NCBI GenBank assembly: GCA_029974985.1
Contig: JARKQC010000360.1
Location: 124,001-188,000 of the forward strand
DNA: 64,000 bases
Direction: 5' to 3'
Source: Bacteroidota bacterium
GTDB taxonomy: Bacteria; Bacteroidota; Ignavibacteria; Kapaibacteriales; UBA2268
Shown: positions 10,101 through 18,084 of the stretch, in pieces
How positions within the stretch are numbered: the stretch's first letter is position 1
Layout of the letters: each line of letters starts with the position of its first letter
Position numbers and translations under genes: made by a program
Notes under the pieces: model-generated
What the model was told of the DNA's origin: nothing
The model's database searches: none
Seen by the model: the letters and a program-made list of their open reading frames with translations, nothing else

Positions 10101-10447
10101 CGACCATCGAAAGTAACATTACTTGCACCCGCAAAACATATTATACCATTAGATTGGCTACTTTTAATAGTATATTCGCCCGTTGGATAAATAGTTACTG
10201 AATTATAACTTGCATTTCCATAGCCCGAAGCATATAAAAAAGCAGTATTTGATTCAGTAAAATTATCGGTAATTTGAATAACAATATTACCCGTATGCGT
10301 ACCTGAATTAATAGCATTAAATGCAGAGTACAAATTTGAATAGGAGTTGCTTCCTATTTTTACCTGTGAATAAGCACTTACACTAAACAGAATAAGAGCT
10401 ATCACAATTGAAAACTTGGTATATAACTTTAACACAATACACCTCAT
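4103..10447 (-). CDS. Giant secreted beta-helix/Ig-domain protein with T9SS sorting domain
   Basis: This 2114-residue protein starts with a signal peptide (KFSIVIALILFSVSAYSQ). Residues about 85-600 and 850-1290 are Asn/Tyr/Ser-rich right-handed parallel beta-helix repeats. Units of about 27-29 residues look like YPxVYxNTxxNI, the pattern of pectate-lyase/NosD-like folds. A non-repeated domain lies near 680-800. From about 1340 to 2020 there are several Ig-like domains, each with a QWYKNG-type core and a SGxYxCxV-type ending. The last 85 residues (GVPMPNPANN, SGVYNIVL, KIIIIK end) form a type A T9SS C-terminal sorting domain. It is therefore exported through T9SS and probably held at the surface or released. 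No catalytic residues are evident. Adhesion or polysaccharide binding is possible. It is monocistronic, with its own terminator. Confidence 0.88.
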   Translation of the reverse strand: MRCIVLKLYTKFSIVIALILFSVSAYSQVKIGSNSYSNLYSAFNAINSGTHTGNIVIQITDNFTESNTAFLYASGYGNASYNSVTIYPTGEYTIKSSQSNGIICFAGASNVTFDGRVNQSGTSIGLSIEQTANSGPLIRVDSLINGSNGVGPKDNVIKYINFKGYNKTGTYGITFGSHNSWSNYGGGENNEIAYCTFKKMYQGLRIYGMSGTGATQPRSVKVHHNVFGSANLAETITYQAIYAYYTYNPQIYDNLFQYLDYTSTVYALYSYYCDYPEVYNNTVQNINNATSVQLFYVYYANYPKVYGNTMDNIKATGSLQCIYIYQPTSTVAYVYNNSMSNLSATSTMYGIYLSGGGSNYSQVYNNSVKNVENTSYNYVYYIMSSYYLDFYNNVLDNVNSAAVSSTNYGVYLSSCSYSNIYDNKVNNCTVAGYMNAFYMTSCTQSKVYRNYVNHIHATGTGGTSANGFYISSCNNTEFVNNTVSDMVTTQYSTGYTSNPMGFLITGGTGYKFYYNSVYLTGKQYEVGTSTSMSACMYFSTTSINTLDIRNNTFVNTLEGRPGGYSLAIYIPGSGNMTNSTINYNNYYVSGLNSTYIGYYQGYRTDFANWKTSLGSGRDANSMNEDPLYNATYNLAPFVGSPIVGKGTPISAYTTDMLGANRSSTTPTIGAYENSGDIVGPEIKFTRLLTTTDQNNRKIVANITDRTGVNTTTSEPRIYFRKQATDNTYIDNSSTTAGWKYNSGVQNGNEFTFTIDYSKINGGAGPGDVIEYFIIAQDVATLQNISITSGVFNSFPTSTHLTASNFPVNKADNYRLALGVSGTYEVGTGKTITSLSKPDGMFDVLNKNVVNGDVIIEITSDLEETGEIRLGKLTYEGSPNYTITIRPNTNKQRKIMGESATYLIGIVGANNVTIDGSYKGEGRYLLFNNTATNSISSYRATLMVGSGGGPVYGGQNMTIQNCEIKSGSRLNYSFGIISADAAISTSTSTMGMRGLTIRNNWIYNVTYGMYIAGGSGTGQTMDNLLIEKNIIGSETTSESILSYGIEVRYAPYGNIRYNKIFNFDGGPNNTNNIYGIQIYGFSTQPTIIDGNTITGLNYQGTSICTVIGINLQSGYYHELKNNLISEILSTQYISYSPSYVYNYSAMGLRIYSYYTKLWHNTIYMTGTMKYYTSSQGYGGFASNVAFTSTSYNGMDFRGNIFHNSVAKASNNIQDVEANIFGFYVPVGHPVGNLFNSLDRNLYSVGNTARIASIYNTSWSSPYPAITADWTAKDLNQWKSYAGKDVNSYQVQPPVVNTEKGKTDVHLAGDALGVSSYMYDGMYEITTDVDGEMRNKPTYYGADELNPMFEFAEDTKIAPAIPTQCLGDAVTVSVNPVITGFADGVERKVTQGVNIQWYKNGQKLSGQTKKNITFNPVKMADSARYYATASFMDKSLTSTEVLLKVEDGIKFSLQPKTTDVCVTNPTLYLPTNPIGTIFTYQWEFKKAGTSSWNDLYGKIQKDLSIPLVTNNEVGEYRLKVTGPGNCGSAVVYSDVAQVTLSEPLANISIEQYGKSAGKDLTHTCFGDNVSLKTNVDGTIFAFRWQRDAGQGFVDLSGAQYPSAYTPILEINNADPNESGVYRCKILGSAPCGTAERFTDPIKVTIWPYFVLDQQPESRILCEGENSFIRVNVTGVVYSYHWYKDGVALTAKESEYWNKPVLYINNASFDQSGTYTCQVEAEDCFGHLSFMSEPASVYVITGTDITKAPFTQSVILGNDINFRVRAHVNGAPKDFKPTVQWYKGNEPLKDGGRFIGTKSDMLMIKNVQSSDLGEDYRVVVTGHCGSAESKDFGIIKGEIQITEQPQSVKACQYEDITLSVKAEVNIPNTQLEYNWYKEGILVTEGNGYTGTNTPNLHINSVNESHAGNYYALVKPAGTLVGITTVDAIIEVTNKAEIIEQPEDNITLRPGEALTLQVEAIGTEIEYQWYFNDVAINDANENTLIIYNTREENSGKYYVIVSNSCGEVKSNVSNVTVTTTTTDVKAVVASKYELGVPMPNPANNLTNISYTIPQTSRVKIALINELGSEVAVLQEGTINEGSYTLMMNIEQLNLTSGVYNIVLNSSGVMLTQKIIIIK

Positions 10448-10832
10448 ATAATTTTTTAAAATAATAATTATTTATATAAAATTTTTTTTTACAATTTATA
10501 TTATAAAGAACAATTTTTTCATCAAAAAGTTACATAAAAATACTTTGATATCAAAGCTAACTTTTCAATTTTCTAAAATACGTAAAATCAAGCATAAATA
10601 CAAGAAAAATCATATAATTATTAGTTAAAAAATCATATTTTTAATTAATAAAAAATAAGATTATTAAATATATTTAATATAAATCAAATAAATATTATTA
10701 TAAATAATTTTGATTTTACGTTATTTTTTATCGCTAATATTACAAATATTTCATCAATTAATATAATTTTTTGCAATATTAAATTTTTGTAATATGAGTT
10801 TTAAAATCCGATAAAATTAAGCTTTAAAAATA
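10448..10832. other. Long AT-rich intergenic gap
   Basis: About 385 bases made almost entirely of A and T runs, between the start of the giant gene and the end of the M20 peptidase gene. I see no coding frame, no clear -33/-7 promoter pair and no strong inverted repeat. It presumably carries the promoter of the giant gene. Confidence 0.4.
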
Positions 10833-10870
10833 AAATGCAACAATAAAAAAATTTATTAATTGTTGCATTT
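10833..10870 (-). terminator. Terminator of the M20 dipeptidase gene
   Basis: A perfect 12-bp inverted repeat, AAATGCAACAAT (10833-10844) and ATTGTTGCATTT (10859-10870), is followed on the minus strand by TTATTTTT. Confidence 0.75.
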
Positions 10871-10901
10871 ATTCATAAAATAATCCTAAATAAAAAAACC
10901 A

Positions 10902-12296
10902 TCAATCAGTTTTACAAATTTTTGAATATTCATCAAAAAATATTGCAGAGGATTTTATTCCACCATAAAAATTATCAATAGCAAAACTTTCGTTAGGCGA
11001 ATGAATATTGTCTGAGGGAAGTCCCAAGCCCATTAATACTGTTGGCGATTCTAATTCAGATAAAAATGTACTTACAATCGGAATTGAGCCACCTTCTCGC
11101 ATAAATACGGGTTTTGTTCCGAAAGCTGATTCTAATGCCAACATAGCCGCTTTAACACCGCAACTATCTCGTGGTACAAGTACGGGATTGCCTCCGTGCA
11201 ATGTATTTACTTTTACTTTAACAGTCGGTGGAGCAATGCTCATAAGATATTTAGTAATTTTTTCACTAATATCGTAATAATTTTGGTGAGGCACTAATCT
11301 CATAGAAATTTTTGCAGAAGCCGTAGATGGCAAAACCGTTTTTGCTCCTTCGCCGATATAACCACCATTAAAACCATTTATATCCAAAGATGGTCTTGCC
11401 CAAGTTCTTTCTAAAGTAGTATAGCCAAATTCACCATTTACTCCGTCAACTTCTAAATCATCACAATATTCTTTTTCACTGAATGGTAATTTTTTGAACC
11501 CTTCTCTTTCTTCTATTGTCAATTCTAAAACATCATCATAAAAACCGGGTATTTGTATTCTGCCGTATTCATCTTTTAATTTTGCAATCATATTCGCAAG
11601 CACAAAAATTGGATTATCCACTGCACCGCCGAAAGTCCCAGAATGTAAATCTCTATTTGGTCCAGTAACAAACACCTCAATATAAGAAATACCTCGTAGA
11701 CTATAACAAATAGATGGTAATCCTTCGGCAAACCACTCAGTATCAGATACTAAAACAGTATCGCAACGTAGCAATTCTTTATTGTCTTTAATAAAATCTT
11801 CAAGGTGATTGCTACCACATTCTTCTTCGCCTTCTATTAATAATTTAATATTAATAGGCAAACGCCCAAAAGTGCTTAAATGAGATTCAATTGCTTTAAT
11901 ATGGGTAAAAACTTGCCCTTTATCGTCAGAAGAGCCTCGAGCGTAAATTTTTCCATTTCTAATACTTGGCTCGAATGGTTTAGTTTTCCATAATTCGATA
12001 GGGTCAACGGGTTGAACGTCATAATGACCGTAAATTAGGACTGTTGGAGCGCTATCGCCAGCTCCGAGCCACTGTCCATAAACAATTGGATGTCCCTCGG
12101 TTTCAAAAATTCTACAATCTTCAATACCCGAATTTTTGATATTTTCGAGTAACCATAAAGCGCATTCTCTGACGTGCAGAGCGTTATCTGGCACACTACT
12201 AATACTTGGAATTCTTAAAAATTCAAATAGTTCTTCAAGATGTTTTTCTTTATTTTTTTCAATAAAAGAAATTAAGTTATTCATAAATAAATCCAT
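10902..12296 (-). CDS. M20-family metallodipeptidase
   Basis: A cytosolic zinc exopeptidase, probably a dipeptidase related to the carnosinase/PepV-like branch. The 464-residue chain shows the M20 metal-site motifs in order: YGHYDVQP (first His and Asp), ARGSSDDKGQV (bridging Asp), EGEEECGS (catalytic Glu and metal-binding Glu), SDTEW (Asp ligand) and NIHSPNE near the C-terminus (final His). RDLHSGTFGG belongs to the dimerisation lid. No signal peptide is present. A second ATG four codons in, preceded by TGGATTT, is an equally plausible start. The gene stands alone with its own terminator. It could split imported dipeptides, including citrulline-containing ones, but nothing in the sequence fixes the substrate. 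Confidence 0.87.
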   Translation of the reverse strand: MDLFMNNLISFIEKNKEKHLEELFEFLRIPSISSVPDNALHVRECALWLLENIKNSGIEDCRIFETEGHPIVYGQWLGAGDSAPTVLIYGHYDVQPVDPIELWKTKPFEPSIRNGKIYARGSSDDKGQVFTHIKAIESHLSTFGRLPINIKLLIEGEEECGSNHLEDFIKDNKELLRCDTVLVSDTEWFAEGLPSICYSLRGISYIEVFVTGPNRDLHSGTFGGAVDNPIFVLANMIAKLKDEYGRIQIPGFYDDVLELTIEEREGFKKLPFSEKEYCDDLEVDGVNGEFGYTTLERTWARPSLDINGFNGGYIGEGAKTVLPSTASAKISMRLVPHQNYYDISEKITKYLMSIAPPTVKVKVNTLHGGNPVLVPRDSCGVKAAMLALESAFGTKPVFMREGGSIPIVSTFLSELESPTVLMGLGLPSDNIHSPNESFAIDNFYGGIKSSAIFFDEYSKICKTD

Positions 12297-12566
12297 AAAA
12301 CTTTTATAAGTATAAATATTTCAGTTTCTATAATTTGTGCAACATCAAGAATATTATTAATTAATTAATAAAATATATTTTGACACTGTTTTTTTTCAAA
12401 ACATATATTTAAGCAAGTTCAAAAACATTAGCCATAAATTGATTTTTAACAAATATGCAACCCTTAGCATTTGATTGTTAATTTAGTATCAATCGTGCTT
12501 AATTAATTATACAAATTAATATATTTGAAAAAAATATTTTTGAGCATTACTCCTTTAATTATTTTT

Positions 12567-13094
12567 TTATTCATTCGGATTTTCGTGCAATGGATTATCT
12601 TTATATTCAGGGTCGTCTTCTCGAACAATACCAACGATACCGCTTACAATAAGCCATTTATCATTTTTCTTCTTCAAAATTCTTGCAATGCGAAGATAAA
12701 AATTCGAGTTCTGTCCATTACGCATATAATCAGCATTAACTCCATAAATTATCGAGGCAATAGTACCGTTATCATCCATCTGAATTGAAACATCTCTAAG
12801 TGGGCCATATTGTATCTTATCGTAATAACGCCATTGCTTTTCAATTGCTTTTTTATAGTCAGCAAAAGTTTTTATTACCTCAGATGAATCTGTTCCAAAA
12901 AATATAACTTCGTCTGCAAGAGTTTCAACAACCTTTGCAAAATCTTTTTGCTCGAAAGCCTTGTTGTATTCGTTTAGAACTTGTTCAACAGCTTTCTTTT
13001 CATTTTCAATTTCGAGTGGAGATAAATACTTTTTCTTAGAACCGCAAGACACCAATAATACTATTGCTGCTAAAAGTAATATCAATTTTTTCAT
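12567..13094 (-). CDS. Lipoprotein with NTF2/SnoaL-like domain
   Basis: A 175-residue protein. The ATG at 13094 is chosen over upstream in-frame starts because GAGG stands just before it and the sequence then begins directly with a lipoprotein signal (MKKLILLLAAIVLLVSCG). The predicted lipidated Cys is within the first 20 residues. The remainder starts with a helix containing VEQVLNEYNKAFEQKD, followed by FGTD and several beta strands ending in WLIVSGIVG. This is the pattern of the SnoaL/DUF4440 NTF2-like fold. Its function is unknown. These domains bind small molecules or act as accessory folds. It is likely anchored in a membrane facing the periplasm. A TATTTTTG box on the minus strand (13143-13150) could be its -7 element. 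Confidence 0.72.
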   Translation of the reverse strand: MKKLILLLAAIVLLVSCGSKKKYLSPLEIENEKKAVEQVLNEYNKAFEQKDFAKVVETLADEVIFFGTDSSEVIKTFADYKKAIEKQWRYYDKIQYGPLRDVSIQMDDNGTIASIIYGVNADYMRNGQNSNFYLRIARILKKKNDKWLIVSGIVGIVREDDPEYKDNPLHENPNE

Positions 13095-13212
13095 AACAAC
13101 CTCACATAAATTTTTTAAAAATAAACTTTGGTACATCATTTGCAAAAATACATATAAATTTTAATTGTAAAAAGTCATAATGTAAAATAATCAATATTAA
13201 GGAAATAAACAA

Positions 13213-13560
13213 ATGAATATTGCAAAAATATCAAACAGCCCAGTAGATATCTATGTTCCCAGAGATATTAAAAGCGATTCTACTAAGCAAATTTTTAGCA
13301 AAAATGAGCATAGTGATAAAATTAAATTTAATAGTTGGCAGCAGGATATATTAATTAATGCTCTTGATAAGATGATTAATAATGTCCAATTGGATAATAA
13401 TCACCCTCTCGGCAAGCCAGAAAATCAAGCATTGGAAAATTATCAAGATGCAATGAATGTGCTTTCTCAATTAAATTCTGATTTAATTCGAAATTATGGT
13501 TCGCAAGCTCAAGCTAATGTATCATCAACTACTTTTTTACAATTGGTTACCGAAGCTTAA
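13213..13560 (+). CDS. Small protein of unknown function
   Basis: A 115-residue soluble protein that I do not recognise. It is preceded by AAGGAA seven bases before the ATG, and its codon use matches its neighbours, so it is probably real. It lacks a signal peptide, membrane segment or Cys. The N-terminal third is Ser/Lys-rich and probably flexible. Residues 40-100 look helical, with WQQDILINALDKMI and LENYQDAMNVLSQLNSDL, and the end is Gln/Ser/Thr-rich (GSQAQANVSSTTFLQLVTEA). The style recalls small flagellar or secretion-associated helical proteins, but no such genes are nearby. It is isolated: the next gene converges on it 34 bases downstream. Confidence 0.6.
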   Translation: MNIAKISNSPVDIYVPRDIKSDSTKQIFSKNEHSDKIKFNSWQQDILINALDKMINNVQLDNNHPLGKPENQALENYQDAMNVLSQLNSDLIRNYGSQAQANVSSTTFLQLVTEA

Positions 13561-13594
13561 ATAGAGCAATTTTTATATTTGAATAAGGAAAATA

Positions 13595-15499
13595 TTATTC
13601 ATTAAAACTTTCGGCTAACTCTGTTAGTTCGAGCCATCTTAATGTTAATAATTCAATATTTTCATCAATTTTAGCGATTTCTTGGCTGAGATTTTCAATT
13701 TGTTTGTAATCCAAGCCAATAGAATTTGCTATTTGTGTAGAAATAATATTTTTTTCTTGTTCTAATTTATTGATTTCTATTTCAATATTTTCATACTCTT
13801 TTTGCTCTTTATAAGATAATTTTTTTCTTATAATAGGCTTTGGAGATGGTGAAATTTGTTTCTTTTGTGATTCAAAATTATCATTAGATTTTTGTTTCTG
13901 AATATTTTCTTTTGTGCTTAAATAATCAGTATAATTTCCGGGATATTCTTTTATTATACCATTTCCATCAAAACTAAATATTTTTGTAACTATTCTATCT
14001 AAAAAAGATCTATCGTGTGAAACAACTAAAAGAGTTCCATAAAAATTATCTAAATATTCTTCTAAAGCGTTCAGAGTCTGTAAATCAAAATCATTAGTAG
14101 GCTCATCAAGAAGCAATACGTTTGGATTTCCCATTAATAATCTTACAAGTGCTAATCGCTTTTTCTCCCCCCCTGAAAGAGTTTCTATAAATGCCCCGTG
14201 CATATTGGGTGGAAAAAGAAATTTATTTAGCAAATCGCGTGTACTTAGGTATCTATCTCGCCCAAGTCCAACATCTATATATTCAGCAATTTCGCGTAAA
14301 GAACTTATTACAGTTTGATTATCAATTAAATCACTCGTATCTTGCCGATAATATCCAATTTTTATACTATTTCCAATTTTTAGTGTTCCCGTATCGCTTA
14401 TATCATTGCCAGATAAAATGTTTAATAAAGTTGATTTACCGCAACCATTCGGACCAATAATTCCAATTCTATCACCGGGCGTAGCAATATAAGTAAAATT
14501 TTCAAAAAGTTTTTTTCCATCAATTGATTTACTAATATTATGTGCATCAATTACTCTCGAGCCGATAAATGTTTTCCCAAGCTCGATTTTAATATCCTTT
14601 TCTTTAATAGTTTTTGTGTCTTCGGCTAAAACTTTTATCCAATCAATTCTGCTTTTTGCTTTTGTTCGACGTGCTTTTGCACCTTTTTGTAGCCAAGCAA
14701 GTTCCATTCGTAATTTAGTACGTAAATGATTTATTGTAGATTCCTGAGTTGCGGCAAAATTCTCTTTCTGCTCTAAATATTTTTCATAATTTCCATTATA
14801 AATAAATATTTTTTTATTTTCTAATTCAAAAATTTTTGTTGATACTGCATCGAGGAAATATCTATCGTGAGTAACAAATAATAATGAATTATTAAATCCC
14901 ATAAGTCTATCTTGTAACCATTGTACAGAATCAGCATCGAGATGATTAGTTGGCTCGTCTAAAATTAGAAGCTCGGGATTAGATATTAAAGCACGTGCAA
15001 GTGCGACACGTTTTTTCATACCACCAGAAAGTTCATTTACAGAAGATAAATATTCATCAAATCCAAGAGTATTAAGAATTTTCTTTGCATCGTTTTCTAA
15101 AGTCCAACCATTATGCAAATCAAGAAAATGTCCAGCAGTTTCAAATTGTTTATTAATTTCTAAATCGTTTTTATCAATTTTTTTACTTAGATTTTTATAT
15201 ATTTCAAGGTATTCAAAAATTTCTTTTTTACCTTTCATCACATAATCAAGAGCTATATCATAACTATCAAAATAAGGGTTTTGGTCTAAAAATTCCCATC
15301 GTACATTATTATTAAAAACGACGCTTCCGCTATCAGAGGATACAATTCCCGCTACAATTTTCATTAAAGTAGTTTTGCCCGCACCATTTTTACCAATAAT
15401 GCCAATTCTTTCCCCGGACTCCATTCCGAAAGATATTTTATCAAATAAAATTTTGTCTGAAAAGGATTTTGAAAGTTCTGAACAGGAAAATATAGTCAT
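13595..15499 (-). CDS. uup: ABC-F family ATPase, Uup-like
   Basis: A soluble 634-residue protein with two ABC ATPase domains in tandem and no membrane segments. Walker A motifs are GKNGAGKTT near residue 36 and GPNGCGKST in the second half. The signature motifs are LSGGMKKR and LSGGEKKR, and both Walker B segments read LLDEPTN(H/D). The inter-domain linker contains WLQKGAKARRTKAKSRI, typical of the Uup branch. The last 70 residues form a Glu/Lys-rich coiled coil like the Uup DNA-binding tail. ABC-F proteins act on the ribosome or on branched DNA intermediates. The start lies 17 bases behind rpoN, making it the last gene of a DUF3109-rpoN-ABC-F operon. Confidence 0.9.
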   Translation of the reverse strand: MTIFSCSELSKSFSDKILFDKISFGMESGERIGIIGKNGAGKTTLMKIVAGIVSSDSGSVVFNNNVRWEFLDQNPYFDSYDIALDYVMKGKKEIFEYLEIYKNLSKKIDKNDLEINKQFETAGHFLDLHNGWTLENDAKKILNTLGFDEYLSSVNELSGGMKKRVALARALISNPELLILDEPTNHLDADSVQWLQDRLMGFNNSLLFVTHDRYFLDAVSTKIFELENKKIFIYNGNYEKYLEQKENFAATQESTINHLRTKLRMELAWLQKGAKARRTKAKSRIDWIKVLAEDTKTIKEKDIKIELGKTFIGSRVIDAHNISKSIDGKKLFENFTYIATPGDRIGIIGPNGCGKSTLLNILSGNDISDTGTLKIGNSIKIGYYRQDTSDLIDNQTVISSLREIAEYIDVGLGRDRYLSTRDLLNKFLFPPNMHGAFIETLSGGEKKRLALVRLLMGNPNVLLLDEPTNDFDLQTLNALEEYLDNFYGTLLVVSHDRSFLDRIVTKIFSFDGNGIIKEYPGNYTDYLSTKENIQKQKSNDNFESQKKQISPSPKPIIRKKLSYKEQKEYENIEIEINKLEQEKNIISTQIANSIGLDYKQIENLSQEIAKIDENIELLTLRWLELTELAESFNE

Positions 15500-15516
15500 A
15501 ATTTTGTAATTTTTAC

Positions 15517-17319
15517 TTAAATCTCTACTCTAAGACGTGCTACGGGTATTCTCATTTGTTCACGATATTTTGCAATAGTTCTACGAGCAACGTTATAACC
15601 ATTTTCTTTTAGAATTTTGCTAATAATGTCGTCGCTATAAGGTTTGTTTTTAGGTTCGCCATCAATAATTTCTTTGATTTTTTCTTTTATTATTGTTGTC
15701 GAAACATCTTCGCCATCATCAGTAATTAAAGCTTCACTAAAGAAAAATTTTAATTCATAGGTACCAAATTCCGTCTGAACATATTTTCCGTTAACAATTC
15801 TACACACTGTTGATATATCAAAAGCCGTTTCTTCAGCAACATCTTTATAAATTAGAGGTTTCAAGCCAGATTTACCTTCGTAAAAGAAATCTTTTTGGAG
15901 TGTTGCGATTGCAGTCATTACTTTCAACATAGTATTTTTTCTTTGTTTTATTGCTTGAATTATAAATTTTGCATCTTCGCGTTTTCCACGTATCCAATTT
16001 TTTGTTTCTTTATTATATTTTCTATCTTTGGCATCTTTTTGCAAACTTTCATAGGCTTTGCTTAATTTCAAATTTGGCAAACGCGAGTCATTTAAAGAAA
16101 TAATTAATTCATTAGTATCTTCTTCGCGTTCGACGATAAAATCAGGTATAACGGTATTAAGTTCTGTAAAGGAATCTCCACCACCGGGCTTTGGATTTAA
16201 TCTTCTAATAATCTCGATAGCGGCTTTTAACTCTTCTTCGGTAATTGATAGCTGTTTACTAATAACCGCATAATGCTTTTTTATAAATGGTTCATAAGCC
16301 TCTTTAAGTATTCTACTTGCGATAATTTGTTCATTATTTGGTCTTATAAAAGCATCGCATTGAGCTATTAAACATTCCTTCATATCTCGAGAAGCTATAC
16401 CGGGCGGGTCGAGTGTTTGAATAATTTTCAATACTTTTTCTGCTTGCTCAATATTAACATGCCCGAGAATTTTTATATTATTTTGTGTATTGCTTTTAAT
16501 AAAATTATTATTGAATTTTTCATCAATTTGCCCAGACTTGTTAAGTGTTTTTGCTCTTTCTAATAAAGTAAGGCTTTCGTTACTAATCGTAAATTGTGTA
16601 GCGGGATTTTTTGATGATTTTTCACTTTCTTCAATCTTTTTTAAATACTCTTTATGTTGAATATTAAAATTCGTTTCAGCGATTAAAGAATTTGTATCAT
16701 CAACTATTTCGCTTAAATCACGTCTTAAATAGCCATCATCATCAATATTACCAATGATATAAATTCCAAGCATATTTTCTTCTTCGCTTAATTCGAGTAG
16801 ATTAAGCTGTTCAATTAAATCTTCTTCGAGGCTTTTATGTGATTTAATTTGGAATTGTGGCTCGTTATCATAATCATAATCATCATTTATTCCGGAGTCA
16901 AAATCGCTACTATCCTGCCATACCATACTATATAAATCAAATGGGTCGGGCGTATCTTCGAAATTTTGCTTTATAAATGGTTCGTCATCATAGAAATTAT
17001 TAAAATTGGTATCATTTTCTTCATAATCTTTTAATTCATTGGATAAATCATCACTATCTTTAAAATCACTTTTAATTGGATTTTCAAATGAATTATCAAA
17101 CTCGATATCTCTAAAATTATCTACAGTTTTGTTATCCTCATAATCAAATGGATTAATCTCTAAATTGTTAGAATCTTCGAGCATAGGATTTTGCTCTAAT
17201 TCCTGCTGTAAATATTGCTCAAACTGAATTACTGGTAACTGCAACATTTTAAGATATTGAATCTGCTGCGGAGTTAGAGTTTGCGATAAAGAAGCACGAA
17301 TATCAAGTGATAATTTCAT
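15517..17319 (-). CDS. rpoN: RNA polymerase sigma-54 factor
   Basis: Sigma-54 directs polymerase to -24/-12 promoters and needs AAA+ activators. Region I is clear at the N-terminus (SLSQTLTPQQIQYLKMLQLP, then QQELEQNPMLE). A long acidic region II with many Asp and Asn follows (about residues 50-150). The core-binding and helix-turn-helix regions come next, and the RpoN box ARRTIAKYREQ lies near residue 580, close to the end. At 600 residues it is longer than the usual 450-500 because of the acidic insert and a Ser/Lys-rich segment around 230-260. It starts five bases behind the DUF3109 gene stop. I saw no clear -24/-12 promoter elsewhere in the window, so its regulon cannot be inferred here. 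Confidence 0.92.
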   Translation of the reverse strand: MKLSLDIRASLSQTLTPQQIQYLKMLQLPVIQFEQYLQQELEQNPMLEDSNNLEINPFDYEDNKTVDNFRDIEFDNSFENPIKSDFKDSDDLSNELKDYEENDTNFNNFYDDEPFIKQNFEDTPDPFDLYSMVWQDSSDFDSGINDDYDYDNEPQFQIKSHKSLEEDLIEQLNLLELSEEENMLGIYIIGNIDDDGYLRRDLSEIVDDTNSLIAETNFNIQHKEYLKKIEESEKSSKNPATQFTISNESLTLLERAKTLNKSGQIDEKFNNNFIKSNTQNNIKILGHVNIEQAEKVLKIIQTLDPPGIASRDMKECLIAQCDAFIRPNNEQIIASRILKEAYEPFIKKHYAVISKQLSITEEELKAAIEIIRRLNPKPGGGDSFTELNTVIPDFIVEREEDTNELIISLNDSRLPNLKLSKAYESLQKDAKDRKYNKETKNWIRGKREDAKFIIQAIKQRKNTMLKVMTAIATLQKDFFYEGKSGLKPLIYKDVAEETAFDISTVCRIVNGKYVQTEFGTYELKFFFSEALITDDGEDVSTTIIKEKIKEIIDGEPKNKPYSDDIISKILKENGYNVARRTIAKYREQMRIPVARLRVEI

Positions 17320-17324
17320 TAATA

Positions 17325-17885
17325 TTATTTTTCCTCGTTAATTTTTTTTACATATTCATCATACCAATCTTTGCCAAAGCTACGGATTAAAGCCTCTTTA
17401 ACATTTTCATAAATCTTAATATTTTTTCTTTCGCCACTTATTAATGCCGGTTCGCATTCTTTTATTTTTTCATAATATAAGTATTTGCCACCAAAATTCC
17501 CTACTCGAATTGGAAATAAATGACAAGATATTGGTTTGCGGAAATTTGTTTTACCGTCGAAAAAAGCTTTTTCGAGACTACACAAAGCAATATCATTTTC
17601 GTAATAAACAAAAACACAATCGCGATTTTCAATGCAGACAGTAAAATAATCATTACCTGCTTTTCTAACAAATCCCTCTTCTTTGATATATTCAATAGAT
17701 TTTTCTGATAAATAAGTTTTAGCCACCGAGAGTGCCTCATTCATTAACTGAATTTCTTCTTCTAATACAGGCGCACCATAAGCACCAGACATAGTGCAAC
17801 AAGCACCTTTACATTTAACTAAATCACAGCTAAAATGTGTGTTTGCAATCTTCTCATCAACAAGAGTTTTATTTATTAAAATCAT
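17325..17885 (-). CDS. DUF3109 family cysteine-rich protein
   Basis: A 186-residue soluble protein of the DUF3109 family, common in Bacteroidota. It carries CDLVKCKGACC near the N-terminus (residues about 20-31), further Cys in CIENRDC and LCSLEKAFFDG, then KPISCHLFPIR. The Cys pattern resembles the CxxxCxxCC arrangement of YkgJ-like proteins and suggests a metal or iron-sulfur site. No catalytic function is established as far as I know. It is the first gene of the operon with rpoN and the ABC-F gene. On the minus strand TAATTTTG (17915-17922), about 30 bases upstream of the ATG, is a candidate -7 element for the operon. Confidence 0.82.
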   Translation of the reverse strand: MILINKTLVDEKIANTHFSCDLVKCKGACCTMSGAYGAPVLEEEIQLMNEALSVAKTYLSEKSIEYIKEEGFVRKAGNDYFTVCIENRDCVFVYYENDIALCSLEKAFFDGKTNFRKPISCHLFPIRVGNFGGKYLYYEKIKECEPALISGERKNIKIYENVKEALIRSFGKDWYDEYVKKINEEK

Positions 17886-18019
17886 AAAAAAAAGTCGCTT
17901 AGTAAATATTGTGCCAAAATTATTACGAAATTAACATTTTTTTTCCTTTCATCAAAATTGTTAATTAAAAAAAATAAAAATTATCATATTTTTATATTAA
18001 TTATTCAAAAAATATTAAT

Positions 18020-18057
18020 AAAAAACTCCCATCATCATTAGATTAAGGGAGTTTTTT
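18020..18057. terminator. Bidirectional terminator behind the HtrA gene
   Basis: AAAAAACTCCC (18020-18030) and GGGAGTTTTTT (18047-18057) form an 11-bp stem that ends in T runs on either strand. It lies downstream of the HtrA gene on the minus strand. Confidence 0.85.
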
Positions 18058-18084
18058 ATATAGGGAGTTTATTATGTTTAAAAA

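Noticed and set aside
4103-10447. Several short open frames on both strands inside the giant secreted protein gene
   Set aside because: They are antisense or out-of-frame shadows of the AT-rich repetitive coding sequence, with no ribosome binding site or recognisable protein content.
12525-12788. Plus-strand frame of 87 codons
   Set aside because: It lies opposite the NTF2-like lipoprotein gene; hydrophobic, no family likeness, and the minus-strand gene has a good start and signal peptide.
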